Below, piece by piece: positions 34,818 to 44,406 of a stretch of DNA of 64,000 nucleotides. Position 1 is the first letter of the stretch, and the number at the start of each line of letters is the position of its first letter. The stretch is from NCBI GenBank assembly GCA_900541875.1, contig UQLF01000010.1, forward strand, positions 1 to 64,000, given 5' to 3'. Source of the DNA: an uncultured Collinsella sp. GTDB taxonomy: Bacteria > Actinomycetota > Coriobacteriia > Coriobacteriales > Coriobacteriaceae. A program made the translations under genes and the position numbers. Under the pieces are notes generated by a model. It worked only from the letters and a program-made list of their open reading frames with translations. It made no database searches and was not told where the DNA came from.

Positions 34818-35267
34818 TTACGAACGAGCAGGAACCTTAAGATGCGCACCGGCGGCGAGCGAACCATGCTCCAGATGATTGACGTTACGGATCATGTCGG
34901 AAGTCTCTTGCGTGGAAAGGCCTTCGATTGGATATTCCTCGGCAAGCGACCAAAGAGAATCACCAGACTGAACGCGAATGGTCTCGTAGGTAACGTTGGA
35001 AACAGACTCGGCATACGCGGCGTGACGAGCGCTAAAGACCGACGTAGCGAGGACAAAGAAGAGCGTAAGCGCAACGGCAACGGCGACAATCGTCGGAACC
35101 TTCAGGGCAACGCGGGCCGGCGCGACTACAGCCTGCTGATTGCGAGCAGACTTTACGGTCAAAGGCTGAAAGCCGGAGCGGCCACCCCGAACAACCGTAA
35201 AAGTGGGTTCTGCAGGCGTCTCGAGCTTAAGGGCGAGGTTTCCCTGGACCATATTCGTTGCGTTCAT
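34818..35267 (-). CDS. LysM-domain membrane protein (YneA-like), divergent from lexA
   Basis: 149 residues: a cytoplasmic N-terminus (about 55 residues), one membrane helix (VPTIVAVAVALTLFFVLATSVF) and an extracytoplasmic LysM domain (IRVQSGDSLWSLAEEYP). The layout and place next to lexA match YneA, the SOS-induced cell-division inhibitor of Bacillus. ATG 35267 is chosen over ATG 35270 since GGAG is then 6 nt away. Three SOS boxes lie in the shared intergenic region, so SOS control is likely; division inhibition is inference. Confidence 0.8.
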   Translation of the reverse strand: MNATNMVQGNLALKLETPAEPTFTVVRGGRSGFQPLTVKSARNQQAVVAPARVALKVPTIVAVAVALTLFFVLATSVFSARHAAYAESVSNVTYETIRVQSGDSLWSLAEEYPIEGLSTQETSDMIRNVNHLEHGSLAAGAHLKVPARS

Positions 35268-35338
35268 CATGTTCTCCTCTCGCGTGTTTTGCTGAGAACA
35301 GTTTTATCAAGCCGCGCGGACAAAAATGTCTAGCGCGA

Positions 35339-35406
35339 GAACGAATGTTCGGTTATTATTATCTTCGAACAGTTGTTCCTGTCAAGCAAAATTCGAACAT
35401 TTGTTT
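35339..35406. promoter_or_regulatory. three LexA (SOS) boxes in the lexA/LysM divergent promoter
   Basis: GAACgaatGTTC (35339-35350), GAACagttGTTC (35367-35378) and GAACatttGTTT (35395-35406) fit the Gram-positive CGAAC-N4-GTTCG consensus. Centres are 28 nt apart in both intervals. They serve lexA autoregulation and probably the divergent LysM gene. Confidence 0.88.
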
Positions 35407-35430
35407 GACATGGGTAGAGAGGATGCCCTG

Positions 35431-36075
35431 ATGGCTCGCAAAATTACCAAGCGTCAGCAGCAAATTTACGACTTCATCAAGGAATATCAGCAGGAGAAGG
35501 GTTATCCGCCCAGCGTGCGCGAGATGGCTTCTGCCGTGGGCCTTTCCTCCCCCAGCACCGTGCACGCCCATCTATCTGCCCTGGAGGCGCGCGGGCTACT
35601 CAAGCGCGATGCCACCAAACCGCGCGCCCTGGAACTCTTTAACGAGGACGGTTCCTCTGTCTCAATTTCTAAATCTGACGAGCCCACCGCACCTCGCGGA
35701 ACGGTCTCGCTACCGCTCGTTGGTCGCGTAGCGGCCGGGATTCCCATTCTGGCCGAGCAGAATATCGAAGACACTTTTACTATCCCGACCGAAATCGCTA
35801 CCGATCAGGGTTCCTTTATCCTTGAGGTGCATGGGAGCTCAATGATCAATGTCGGCATCTTCAATGGCGATTACATCATCGTCCGTGAACAAAAGAGTGC
35901 CATGAACGGCGAAATCGTCGTGGCCATGATTGATGGTTCAGCGACCGTCAAGACGTTCTACAAGGAGCAGGGACGCGTACGCCTGCAGCCTGAGAATGAC
36001 ACCATGGAGCCTATCTATGCAACGAATCCCGTTATCTTGGGCAAAGTCGTCGGCTTGATGCGCCGGTTCTCGTAA
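35431..36075 (+). CDS. lexA: LexA repressor
   Basis: SOS repressor that cleaves itself on RecA filaments. The 214-residue product has the N-terminal winged helix (KITKRQQQIYDFIKEY, VREMASAVGLSSPSTVHAHL), the cleavage site A102-G103 in RVAAGIP, and catalytic S137 (GSSM) and K174 (ATVK). ATG 35431 with AGAGG upstream is preferred; ATG 35410 is in frame and possible. Three SOS boxes precede it. The stop overlaps the next start by 1 nt (TAATG). Confidence 0.96.
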   Translation: MARKITKRQQQIYDFIKEYQQEKGYPPSVREMASAVGLSSPSTVHAHLSALEARGLLKRDATKPRALELFNEDGSSVSISKSDEPTAPRGTVSLPLVGRVAAGIPILAEQNIEDTFTIPTEIATDQGSFILEVHGSSMINVGIFNGDYIIVREQKSAMNGEIVVAMIDGSATVKTFYKEQGRVRLQPENDTMEPIYATNPVILGKVVGLMRRFS

Positions 36076-36779
36076 TGCAAAAACGCATCACCATCTTTGA
36101 TACCGTCCGCGGGTTTACGATGATTTCAATGGCAGGTTTTCACGCTTGCTACGATCTCGCCTACATGTACGACTGGGATATGCCCTGGTTTACCCAGACT
36201 GTCTTTCAAGACATCTGGCGCGCCAGCATCAGCTGGGTATTTTTGTTTATCGCGGGTTGGATGTGCACGCTCTCACGCAACAATGCTAAACGAGCGGCCA
36301 AGTACGCTGCCGCAGCTTTGGTCGTCTGGATTGCAACAACGCTCGTATCAGTCGACGATTCAGTGAACTTTGGCATCATTTATTGCATGGCGGCGTGCAC
36401 TGCCATTATTGCGCTCGCGCGCACGGTTCTCGATAGGGTGCCGACAGTATGGGGTATAACGATTTGCCTCATACTCTTTGCCTGTACCTGGAGCATTCCT
36501 AAAGCGGTCTACCCTATCCCCTATCTAGCTTGGCTGGGGTTCCCAAGTCCAGACTTTGTCTCCGGTGATTACTATCCACTCATCCCATTCTTTTTTATGT
36601 ACCTCACAGGCTTCTTTGCCGCCCACGCCGCACAGAAATCAAGCCGCGAGGCGCCAGCATGGTCCTATGAGAATCCCGTTCCGGCGCTCGCAAGCCTCGG
36701 ACGCCATGCGCTGCCGTTCTACCTGCTGCATCAGCCCATTATCTTGGGCGTGCTGGAGCTGATTTACTCTGTTCGATAA
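36075..36779 (+). CDS. HGSNAT-like (DUF1624) membrane acyltransferase-type protein
   Basis: 234 residues, about seven membrane helices. The start RITIFDTVRGFTMISMAGFHACYD is typical of the heparan-alpha-glucosaminide N-acetyltransferase catalytic-domain family (PF07786), and HALPFYLLHQPIILG near the end is shared with related acyltransferases. It probably acylates a surface sugar; the substrate is unknown. It overlaps the lexA stop by 1 nt, so it may be co-expressed with lexA. Its 3' end overlaps the convergent hflX end by 16 nt, with no hairpin between them. Confidence 0.82.
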   Translation: MQKRITIFDTVRGFTMISMAGFHACYDLAYMYDWDMPWFTQTVFQDIWRASISWVFLFIAGWMCTLSRNNAKRAAKYAAAALVVWIATTLVSVDDSVNFGIIYCMAACTAIIALARTVLDRVPTVWGITICLILFACTWSIPKAVYPIPYLAWLGFPSPDFVSGDYYPLIPFFFMYLTGFFAAHAAQKSSREAPAWSYENPVPALASLGRHALPFYLLHQPIILGVLELIYSVR

Positions 36780-38053
36780 CGCTGGAGACGCGGTGCGATA
36801 CGAGCCGGAAGCTTTGCCACAATACGAACGCCGTCCTCAAGGTATTCCTCATGCAGGAGGGTTCCCTGTTCATGCACGAGCGTGATGAGCGCACCTTCAC
36901 GATACGGAATGTCGGCTGAAAGCAGTACATCGGTGGCAGCTGCCTCGCGGGCGATGCGATCGACGAGATCGTCGAGCCCCTCGCCCGTTTGGGCCGAGAA
37001 CAGAACAGCTTCGGGATAACGACGACGGAAACTCAATCGATCAACGCTATCGAGAAGATCGATTTTATTGAACACCGTAAGCGTCAAACGCTCGCCGGCA
37101 CCGATCTCATCAAGCACACGGTCGACAGCCTCCAGCTGCCGCTCATAGTCCTCGTCAGACGCATCTACGACTTTGAGAATTAGATCGGCACCCAACACCT
37201 CGGACAGTGTCGATTTAAAGGCATCGACCAGACCATGCGGCAGCTTTTGAATAAAGCCGACGGTATCGGTGATCGTCATGCCGCGACCGCCGGGCAGGCG
37301 ATACGAACGCGTCGTCGGGTCGAGCGTAGCAAACAACTTGTCCTGCGAAAGTACCGTAGAGCCGGTCAGGCGATTGAGCAACGTCGATTTACCGGCATTG
37401 GTATAACCGGCTAACGCGACGCGAAACGCCGGTGACTCAATGCGGCTCTTGGACTGGACATCGCGACGCTGTTCAACCTGCTTAAGCTCACGACGAAGCG
37501 CGGCAATCTTATTACGAATGAGGCGACGGTCGACCTCGAGCTGACTTTCACCCTGACCAAAGCGTGAGCCGATGCCGCCGCGCGTCTGCTCTTTGGCGAG
37601 ATGGCTCCACATGCCACGCAGACGAGGCAACAGATATTGAAGCTGTGCCAGCTGTACCTGTAGGCGTCCCTCACGCGTCTGAGCATGCAGGCCAAAGATA
37701 TCCAAGATCAGTGCCGTACGATCGATGATCTTTACCGGCTCGCCCACCGCTTTCTCCAAATAGGATTGCTGCGAGGGCGTCAGGTCGTCGTCAAAAATAA
37801 CGACATCGGCATCCATGCGATGCACCAGGCCGCACAGCTCTTCAACCTTACCGGAACCGATAAACGATTTAGGATACGGCTTTACCAAACGCTGAGACAA
37901 GCGAGCCACGCACTGGGCACCAGCCGTATGGGCAAGGCGCTCCAGCTCATCGAGCGATCGATCGAGTGGCCATGCATTGTCGCGCCACTCAACACCAACC
38001 AAAATGGCACGCTCGGGCTCGGGCGACGTGGGAACAAGGGGAAAACGGGCCAT
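36764..38053 (-). CDS. hflX: GTPase HflX
   Basis: Ribosome-associated GTPase that splits or rescues stalled ribosomes under stress. The 429-residue product has the glycine-rich N-terminal domain with SGKVEEL, QTREGRLQVQLAQLQYLLPRL, then the GTPase motifs GYTNAGKST, DTVGF, and NKID. Its ATG overlaps the miaA stop by 1 nt. The miaB-miaA-hflX order resembles the miaA-hfq-hflX operons of proteobacteria, without an hfq gene. Confidence 0.95.
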   Translation of the reverse strand: MARFPLVPTSPEPERAILVGVEWRDNAWPLDRSLDELERLAHTAGAQCVARLSQRLVKPYPKSFIGSGKVEELCGLVHRMDADVVIFDDDLTPSQQSYLEKAVGEPVKIIDRTALILDIFGLHAQTREGRLQVQLAQLQYLLPRLRGMWSHLAKEQTRGGIGSRFGQGESQLEVDRRLIRNKIAALRRELKQVEQRRDVQSKSRIESPAFRVALAGYTNAGKSTLLNRLTGSTVLSQDKLFATLDPTTRSYRLPGGRGMTITDTVGFIQKLPHGLVDAFKSTLSEVLGADLILKVVDASDEDYERQLEAVDRVLDEIGAGERLTLTVFNKIDLLDSVDRLSFRRRYPEAVLFSAQTGEGLDDLVDRIAREAAATDVLLSADIPYREGALITLVHEQGTLLHEEYLEDGVRIVAKLPARIAPRLQRYRTE

Positions 38054-38991
38054 TAGGCAGCCTCAATACGATGCAGGATATCAGCAACGACCTCATCGAT
38101 CGTACATTCATCCATATCAAACCACACGATACGGTCATCGCGCTTAAACCACGAAAGCTGACGCTTGGCATAACGACGCGAACGCATCTTGATGAGTTCG
38201 CGAGCCTCATCCATGCTCATCACACCATTGAAAGCATCGATGATCTCTTTATAGCCAATTGCCTGCATCGACGTCAGGGCATCTACCAGCCCCTGGCCCA
38301 TAAGACCGCGGACCTCATCGACAAGACCCTGCTCAAACATCAGATCGACGCGCAGATTAATGCGCTCGTAGAGCACCTCGCGATTACGCGTCAGACCAAA
38401 CCACAGAGCGTGATAATGCTCGCGCGGAACACTAAACTGCGACTTTTGCTGCGCGTAGGAGATACCATCATCATGCATCTCGAGCGCACGAATCACACGG
38501 CGCACGTTATGGGGATGAATAACAGCAGCAGATTCTGGGTCGCGCTCGGCAAGCAGGGCATGCAGTTCTTCCTCGCCAATACGCTCGACAAGCTCCTGAT
38601 AGCCCGCACGGCGATCGTCCTCAAGTTCACCCGAGGGAAAGTCCATCTCATCGAGGGCGGCCTTGAGATACAGCCCCGTACCCCCGCAAAACACCGGCAG
38701 GCGGCCCTCGCCAAACAAGCGCTCAACATGCGCGCGAGCGTCAGCCTGATAAAGCGCAGCAGAATATGCCACACCCGGCTCTACAATGTCGACAAGACGC
38801 AGCGGCGCCGTACACTCATCGGGCGCCATCTTTGCGGTACCGATGTCCATGCCGCGATAGATTTGCATCGCATCGCACGACAGCACTTCGGACGAAAGAC
38901 GAGCTGCCAAACGGTCGGCAACATCACTCTTACCAACCGCTGTCGGACCGACGATCGCAACGGCGGAAAGACCTGCCCTGGGAGAAACCAT
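38053..38991 (-). CDS. miaA: tRNA dimethylallyltransferase
   Basis: Adds the dimethylallyl group to A37 of tRNAs reading UNN codons. The 312-residue product has the P-loop GPTAVGKSDVADRLA at residues 14-28, SCDAMQIYRGMDIGTAK, and GGTGLYLKA, with TRNREVLYERI and SMQAIGYKEI further on. Both ends overlap neighbours by 1 nt, so miaB-miaA-hflX form a tightly coupled unit. MiaB, directly upstream, acts on the product of MiaA. Confidence 0.96.
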   Translation of the reverse strand: MVSPRAGLSAVAIVGPTAVGKSDVADRLAARLSSEVLSCDAMQIYRGMDIGTAKMAPDECTAPLRLVDIVEPGVAYSAALYQADARAHVERLFGEGRLPVFCGGTGLYLKAALDEMDFPSGELEDDRRAGYQELVERIGEEELHALLAERDPESAAVIHPHNVRRVIRALEMHDDGISYAQQKSQFSVPREHYHALWFGLTRNREVLYERINLRVDLMFEQGLVDEVRGLMGQGLVDALTSMQAIGYKEIIDAFNGVMSMDEARELIKMRSRRYAKRQLSWFKRDDRIVWFDMDECTIDEVVADILHRIEAA

Positions 38992-40361
38992 TAGCGCGGC
39001 TCGCCCACAACGGAGCCGGACAAATACCAGGTCTTGGCAATGTCAACGTCAACATCAACGATCTTGCCAACAAGCTGATCAATGCTGTAACCCTCGGGGA
39101 TAGGCGCATGCACGGTCTGATTCTTGGGACTCTTGCCCAGCAGGACCGCGTCGTTCTTTTTACTCGTTCCCTCAATGAGCGCCGGCACCACAGTATGAAG
39201 CTCACCCTGGTTATACTCGTGAGCCGTAGTCTCGATAACCTTAACCAGGCGGTTGAAACGCTCGAGAATAACCTCATGCGGCGTGGGATCGTCAATCTCT
39301 GCGGCCGGAGTACCGGCGCGCTTGGAATAGATAAAGGTATAGGCCTGAGCATAGCGGACCGTCTCGGCAAGTGAGAGCGTCTGCTCGAAGTCTTCTTCAG
39401 TCTCGCCCGGAAAGCCAACGATAATGTCGGTCGAGAGCGCGATATCGGGCATGCGGTTGCGGATGCGATCGACCAGGCCCAGATAATCCTCGCGCGTATA
39501 GCGGCGATTCATCTCTTTAAGAATGCGCGTCGAACCTGACTGGACGGCCAGGTGCAGCTGCGGCATAACGGCAGGCGTCTCGGCCATGGCGTCGATGGTC
39601 TCGGGCAGCAGGTCCTTGGGATGCGAAGACGTAAAGAAGATGCGTTCCACACCCGTATCGCCCACGGCACGCAGCAAATCGGCAAAACGCGGCTTGCCAA
39701 ACAGATCGCGACCATATGAGTTAACGTTTTGGCCCAACAGTGTGATCTCGCGCACGCCCTGGCGCACCAAACCGGTCACCTCGTCGACAATCTCCTCGAA
39801 GGGGCGGCTCTTTTCGCGACCGCGCACGTACGGCACGATGCAATAGGTGCAGAAATTATTGCAGCCCGTCATGATGGGCACCCAGGCGTGATACTGGGTC
39901 TCGCGATGCCACGGCATGCTCATGGCATCCGTATTCTCATGCTCATTGGTGCGGATATGACGCTTACCGTCCAGGAACGCCTCGGCAATGAGCTCGGCCA
40001 CATGTGCGATGGAATGCGTGCCAAAGATGACATTGACGTTATCGACGTTGGTGAGCAGGCCCTCACCATCACGCTGCGCGATACAGCCACCCACGGCAAC
40101 CACGCGCTTGCCCGAAGGCGAAGGCGGCAGGCTTTTGCAGGAATTGCACTGACCGTACAGGCGAGTATCGGCGGCCTCGCGCACGCAGCATGTCATGAAG
40201 ACAACAATATCGGCATGCTCGGGATCGAGCGCCATGAGGCAACCATACGAATCGAGCAGACCGCTCACGCGCTCAGAGTCGTGCTGATTCATCTGGCAGC
40301 CAAAGGTGCGGATAAAGTAGGTTTTACCGGCAACAATATCGCGTACGGAACGCTGGTCCAT
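38991..40361 (-). CDS. miaB: tRNA-2-methylthio-N6-dimethylallyladenosine synthase
   Basis: Radical SAM methylthiotransferase that thiomethylates i6A37 made by MiaA. The 456-residue product has the UPF0004 domain (RTFGCQMNQHDSERV with cluster Cys), the radical SAM motif GCNNFCTYC, the long RGREKSRPFEEI segment, and a C-terminal TRAM domain. ATG 40361 has AGGA about 9 nt away; ATG 40367 is an equally open choice. One of three methylthiotransferases in this window (with rimO and mtaB). Confidence 0.94.
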   Translation of the reverse strand: MDQRSVRDIVAGKTYFIRTFGCQMNQHDSERVSGLLDSYGCLMALDPEHADIVVFMTCCVREAADTRLYGQCNSCKSLPPSPSGKRVVAVGGCIAQRDGEGLLTNVDNVNVIFGTHSIAHVAELIAEAFLDGKRHIRTNEHENTDAMSMPWHRETQYHAWVPIMTGCNNFCTYCIVPYVRGREKSRPFEEIVDEVTGLVRQGVREITLLGQNVNSYGRDLFGKPRFADLLRAVGDTGVERIFFTSSHPKDLLPETIDAMAETPAVMPQLHLAVQSGSTRILKEMNRRYTREDYLGLVDRIRNRMPDIALSTDIIVGFPGETEEDFEQTLSLAETVRYAQAYTFIYSKRAGTPAAEIDDPTPHEVILERFNRLVKVIETTAHEYNQGELHTVVPALIEGTSKKNDAVLLGKSPKNQTVHAPIPEGYSIDQLVGKIVDVDVDIAKTWYLSGSVVGEPR

Positions 40362-40415
40362 GTGCATAAGTCCTAACGATGGAGAGAGGGGGAGGCGAAT
40401 CGAGGCAAGCAGAAG

Positions 40416-40733
40416 CTATGCCACAGGCTTAACATCATCCATGACGACGTTATCCATAGCAGCTCGATTGATCTGGTGAACGTAGATAGAAAGGCGGATG
40501 GCTGTGCGCGACTCCCCGTTAATGAGAATGTCGGAGAACACAGGCGCGCAGGAAATATCAAAACCGGTTGGAATCAAAAAACCGCGCGCGATAGCCACGG
40601 CCTTAATGGCCTGGTTGACAGCACCGGCACCGACACACTGGATGTTGACGGGTACACCATCCTTGACCATGCCGGCGATGGCGCCGGCAACGGACGCGGG
40701 CGATGATTTGCTTGATACCTTCAGGCAATCCAT
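40416..40733 (-). CDS. spoVS: SpoVS family protein
   Basis: 105 residues. The first 86 match the small SpoVS fold (MDCLKVSSKSSPASVAGAIAG, VNIQCVGAGAVNQAIKAVAIARGFL), an Alba-like nucleic-acid-binding protein best known from Bacillus sporulation and also found in non-sporulating bacteria. A tail of ~20 residues ending MDDVKPVA is extra. AGGAG lies 8 nt before ATG 40733; the frame is open upstream. It sits between rny and miaB as in Bacillus. A role outside sporulation is likely. Confidence 0.9.
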   Translation of the reverse strand: MDCLKVSSKSSPASVAGAIAGMVKDGVPVNIQCVGAGAVNQAIKAVAIARGFLIPTGFDISCAPVFSDILINGESRTAIRLSIYVHQINRAAMDNVVMDDVKPVA

Positions 40734-40807
40734 GAAGAAACTCCTGCGTTTAAAAGTACGTTTTAACTGCAATAACTTTATCGTACCGAGTGGACTCGGT
40801 AAAGGCA

Positions 40808-41893
40808 CTATTCCTCTTTGGCAAGATCGAAGGTCACGGTGATTCGATCACGCGAAACGCGAATCTTTGGGTCGCCGCAAAGGTTGAGATAGTACCGGGC
40901 GGCAAGGTCATTAAAGTCGCGCTCCACAGCACGCGAAAACTGTGCCATGTCATCCATGGCAATACGTAGCCCGCGACGATCCTTCGCGAGATCGACAGGA
41001 GCCGGCGCATGCGAGGACGAATCACGTTCGCGCAGCAGACGCGCGGTCACACCGCGAACGGGCTTAATCTGCCCTGCCAAAATGCGATGTGCCGTGCGCT
41101 CAGACATCTCAAGACCCAAACCCGAGCAGATACGGATAAAGTCCTCGGCATCGGAGGCAAGGCCTAAACGATCGACAACCGGAAGCTCGCATTCATCATC
41201 GATGAACAGAAGACGCGACGTATCGAGCCGGGTAGATGCCTGAGCGTAGAGGGTAGCGGCAATCTCAGACGGAGAGCCCAGATAGACATCGCAACCACGC
41301 AACTCCTCGAGCGCAAACTCACAAGCAGCGCGAATAATATTATGCGGACCGCGAGCACAGACATAACGTCCGTCCTCATCCTTGACGGCCTGGGGCCAGC
41401 TGGACTGATCAGCACGCTCACTAAGGCGGTCGGCCGCAACGCTCACCTTAAAGGCTGAACCAAGATCGACGCCGGACGTGACCACACGGGCCTCGTCGGT
41501 GTTCTGCTTGATCGAAAACAATGCCATGCCACGACCGTGAACGCCCCAACGGTCCATCTTCATGCTCTCGAGCTTTGAGGTAACGCGAGCATCGAAGATT
41601 CGCTCTTGCATATCCTGCGGAACACCCGAGCCGTTATCCAGAAAGACAAGCGTGCGGACGCCATCTTCCTTGGTCGTGGCGAGATAGACCTTGTCGGCGC
41701 CGGCATCGCGAGCATTACGGAGCATTTCGATGACGATATCCTCGACATGCTGAATGTCGTGCTTTGCCTGGCGCCGCTCGGCCTCCGAAACGCGGAGGCG
41801 GACATACCCCTCGCCAAGGTTCTCCTCGACGCGAAGGTTGCCCTCCCCCGACATCGACGCGATAAATGAGATGAGCTCGTTCGCGTCGCTCAT
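40808..41893 (-). CDS. GHKL-type ATPase of unknown function in the rny-spoVS block
   Basis: 361 residues. The middle shows GHKL (Hsp90/histidine kinase/MutL) ATP-binding boxes: EMLRNARDAGADKVYLAT (N box), LDNGSGVP (G1) and WGVHGRGMALFSIKQNT (G2). There is no phosphoacceptor His, no sensor domain and no membrane segment. The C-terminal half is unique to me; it includes LGLEMSERTAHRILAGQIKP. The gene starts 1 nt after rny, so it is translationally linked to RNase Y. In Bacillus this slot holds ymdB. Confidence 0.7.
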   Translation of the reverse strand: MSDANELISFIASMSGEGNLRVEENLGEGYVRLRVSEAERRQAKHDIQHVEDIVIEMLRNARDAGADKVYLATTKEDGVRTLVFLDNGSGVPQDMQERIFDARVTSKLESMKMDRWGVHGRGMALFSIKQNTDEARVVTSGVDLGSAFKVSVAADRLSERADQSSWPQAVKDEDGRYVCARGPHNIIRAACEFALEELRGCDVYLGSPSEIAATLYAQASTRLDTSRLLFIDDECELPVVDRLGLASDAEDFIRICSGLGLEMSERTAHRILAGQIKPVRGVTARLLRERDSSSHAPAPVDLAKDRRGLRIAMDDMAQFSRAVERDFNDLAARYYLNLCGDPKIRVSRDRITVTFDLAKEE

Positions 41894-41894
41894 G

Positions 41895-43445
41895 TTATTT
41901 AGCGATATCGACAGCGCGGCTCTCGCGAATCACGACGACGCGCACCTGACCGGGATACTCCATCTCTTCCTCGATCTGATGGGCGATATCGTGAGCCAGA
42001 ACCGTGGACTGGGCATCGGAGATCTTGTCCGGCTGAACCATGACGTGGACCTCGCGACCAGCCTGCATGGCATAGGTACGCTCGACGCCGTCATGGGAGT
42101 TGGCGATCTCCTCGAGCTTCTCAAGACGCTTGATGTAGTTCTCGGCAGACTCGCGACGGGCACCGGGGCGAGAGGCAGAGACAGCATCGGCGGCCTGTAC
42201 CAAGACATCGAGCACCGTGTTGGGGTCGACATCGGCATGGTGAGCCTCGATAGCGTGGACGATAACGGGCTTCTCGCCATAACGACGGGCAAGCTCGGCG
42301 CCGATGACGGCATGCGGGCCCTCGACGTCGTGGTCAATTGCCTTGCCCAGGTCGTGCAGCAGGCCGGCGCGCTTGGCGGTCACAACGTCCAGGCCAAGCT
42401 CGGAAGCCATCACGCCGCACAGGTCAGAGACCTCTAGGGAGTGCTGAAGCACGTTCTGACCAAACGAGGTACGGTAGCGCAAAGCACCAAGGGTCTTGAC
42501 GATCTCGGGGTGCAAGTCGTGGATGCCGGTATCGAAGGCAGCCTGCTCGCCAGCCTCGCGCACGCGCTGCTGAACCAGGTCGGCAGCCTTGTGATACATC
42601 TCCTCGATGCGGGCAGGGTGAATGCGGCCGTCGGCGATGAGGTTCTCGAGGGCGACACGGGCAGTCTCACGACGGACCGGGTCGAAGCTCGAAAGAACGA
42701 CGGTCTCGGGCGTGTCGTCGATCACGAGATTGACGCCGGAAACCTGCTCGAAGGTGCGGATGTTGCGACCCTCGCGACCGATGATACGGCCCTTGAGGTC
42801 ATCGGAGGGAATGTGCACGGAGGTAACGGTGACCTCGGCAGTGTGGTCGGCAGCGCAGCGCTGAATCGCCAGGGACAGAATCTCCTGGGCGGTCTTGTGG
42901 CACTCAGCGCGAACCTGCTGCTCGGACTCGCGAATGATCGTGGCGGCCTCGTGGGTGACCTCGCCGCGCACCTTATCGAGGAGCTCCTTGTGAGCGTCCT
43001 CGCGGGTAAGGTCGGCGATACGCTCGAGCTCGGAGGTCTGCTTTGCGCAGAGCTCCTCGAGCTCACGGGAGCGCTTCTCGACCTGACCGGCCTGACTGGA
43101 CAGCTGATGCTCGCGCTTGTCGAGAGCGTCGTTGCGGCGATCGAGGGATTCCTCGCGCTGCATCACGCGGTTCTCGAGCGAACGAATCTCGTTCTTACGC
43201 TGCTTGTCCTCGGCCTCGGCGGCCTGCTTGTTCTTGATGATCTCCTCTTTAGCCTCAAGCAGAGCCTCTTTTTTGAGGGTCTCGGCCTGACGCTTTGCAT
43301 CACCGATCAGGGACTCAGCCTGTGCGTGTGCCGACTGGATCTTTTCGTCGGCCTCGTGAAGACTACCCTGCTTGGCGGTGCGCATGTAGGCAATGGCGGC
43401 GATGGCACCCAAAACGATGCCAACGAGCGCTGCAATGATAGGCAT
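41895..43445 (-). CDS. rny: ribonuclease Y
   Basis: Membrane-anchored endoribonuclease starting mRNA decay. The 516-residue product has an N-terminal membrane helix ([19 protein letters not shown]), a long coiled coil (about residues 25-190), a KH domain with [15 protein letters not shown], and an HD domain with [19 protein letters not shown] lies 5 nt before ATG 43445; an in-frame GTG 6 nt upstream overlaps the ribosome site. Downstream genes for a GHKL ATPase and SpoVS follow. Confidence 0.96.
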   Translation of the reverse strand: MPIIAALVGIVLGAIAAIAYMRTAKQGSLHEADEKIQSAHAQAESLIGDAKRQAETLKKEALLEAKEEIIKNKQAAEAEDKQRKNEIRSLENRVMQREESLDRRNDALDKREHQLSSQAGQVEKRSRELEELCAKQTSELERIADLTREDAHKELLDKVRGEVTHEAATIIRESEQQVRAECHKTAQEILSLAIQRCAADHTAEVTVTSVHIPSDDLKGRIIGREGRNIRTFEQVSGVNLVIDDTPETVVLSSFDPVRRETARVALENLIADGRIHPARIEEMYHKAADLVQQRVREAGEQAAFDTGIHDLHPEIVKTLGALRYRTSFGQNVLQHSLEVSDLCGVMASELGLDVVTAKRAGLLHDLGKAIDHDVEGPHAVIGAELARRYGEKPVIVHAIEAHHADVDPNTVLDVLVQAADAVSASRPGARRESAENYIKRLEKLEEIANSHDGVERTYAMQAGREVHVMVQPDKISDAQSTVLAHDIAHQIEEEMEYPGQVRVVVIRESRAVDIAK

Positions 43446-43702
43446 GCTCACTCCTTTTTATGGATTCGTTACACAACAAAGCGAACCGTCCTTACGAACG
43501 GCTCGCGACATTTGAGTAATATGGGCGCAGCTTATGCGGGTCGGATACAGATAAACATATAAACAAACTCATCACAGATGAGCACATATCACAAAGCAAA
43601 TGACAGTGTTTATCGTACGTTGAACCACAACAACTGTCAAATAAATGGCCCCAGTACGGCGGTTAAAACGCGGTAAACGGCAGGGCCACAAAACGCATAC
43701 GC

Positions 43703-44395
43703 CTAAACCGAACATTCCTCGCGTTCAAAATCGAGACGTGCCTTAACGGCATCGGCGGCGATGTGATACGAGAAGCCCTTGCCCATCAAAAACCGAACCA
43801 GTTTTTCGAATCCGCGCGTCTCTGGAACACGCCGCTTAGCGAGCAGGGCTGACGCACGCGCCAAATCGTCTTCGACGGCAAAATAATCCTCGGGATAACC
43901 GGGAATGTCATCGAGCACGACATGACGGCGCTTGAGCTCGGTCTCGATTTTACGCTGTCCCCAACCACGCCGTTTGCGTTCCTCGATAAAATACGAGCAA
44001 AAGCGGCTCTCGTCTAAAAAGCGATACTCGGTGGCGCGCTCGACGGCGAAATCGATCGCGGTCTGGTGAAAGCCGTAGCGCGCCAACTTATCGCGCACCT
44101 CGCCCGTCGCATGGTCGCGGCGCGATAACATCTCGGTCACCATGGTAAGTGCACATTTACGCTCGATGAGCTGCACCGCCTCACGAAAGTTGTCCCAATC
44201 ACAGGGAAGATCTGGACGGTTTTTGACATACAGGCGCGCGACCCGCACGGGAATCCAAATAGTACGCTCAAAACCGTTCTCAAGCTCACAATCGATATGT
44301 GCGCTAGGCTTTTTGGACGCATACCCGCTCGAGAACGATGAGGCCGCCTTCTTATCGGGAAAGACGACCGTGGCCTCGGTCACCGTATACGACAT
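43703..44395 (-). CDS. recX: regulatory protein RecX
   Basis: Modulator of RecA filaments. The 230-residue product has an N-terminal extension of ~85 residues (also present in many Gram-positive RecX), then three-helix repeats: EMLSRRDHATGEVRDKLARYGF, FLDESRFCSYFIEERKRRGWGQRKIETELKR, and a last repeat ending near FSYHIAADAVKA. It begins 11 nt after recA and is probably read through at a low level from the SOS-controlled recA promoter. Confidence 0.92.
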   Translation of the reverse strand: MSYTVTEATVVFPDKKAASSFSSGYASKKPSAHIDCELENGFERTIWIPVRVARLYVKNRPDLPCDWDNFREAVQLIERKCALTMVTEMLSRRDHATGEVRDKLARYGFHQTAIDFAVERATEYRFLDESRFCSYFIEERKRRGWGQRKIETELKRRHVVLDDIPGYPEDYFAVEDDLARASALLAKRRVPETRGFEKLVRFLMGKGFSYHIAADAVKARLDFEREECSV

Positions 44396-44406
44396 GAGCG
44401 TAACCG

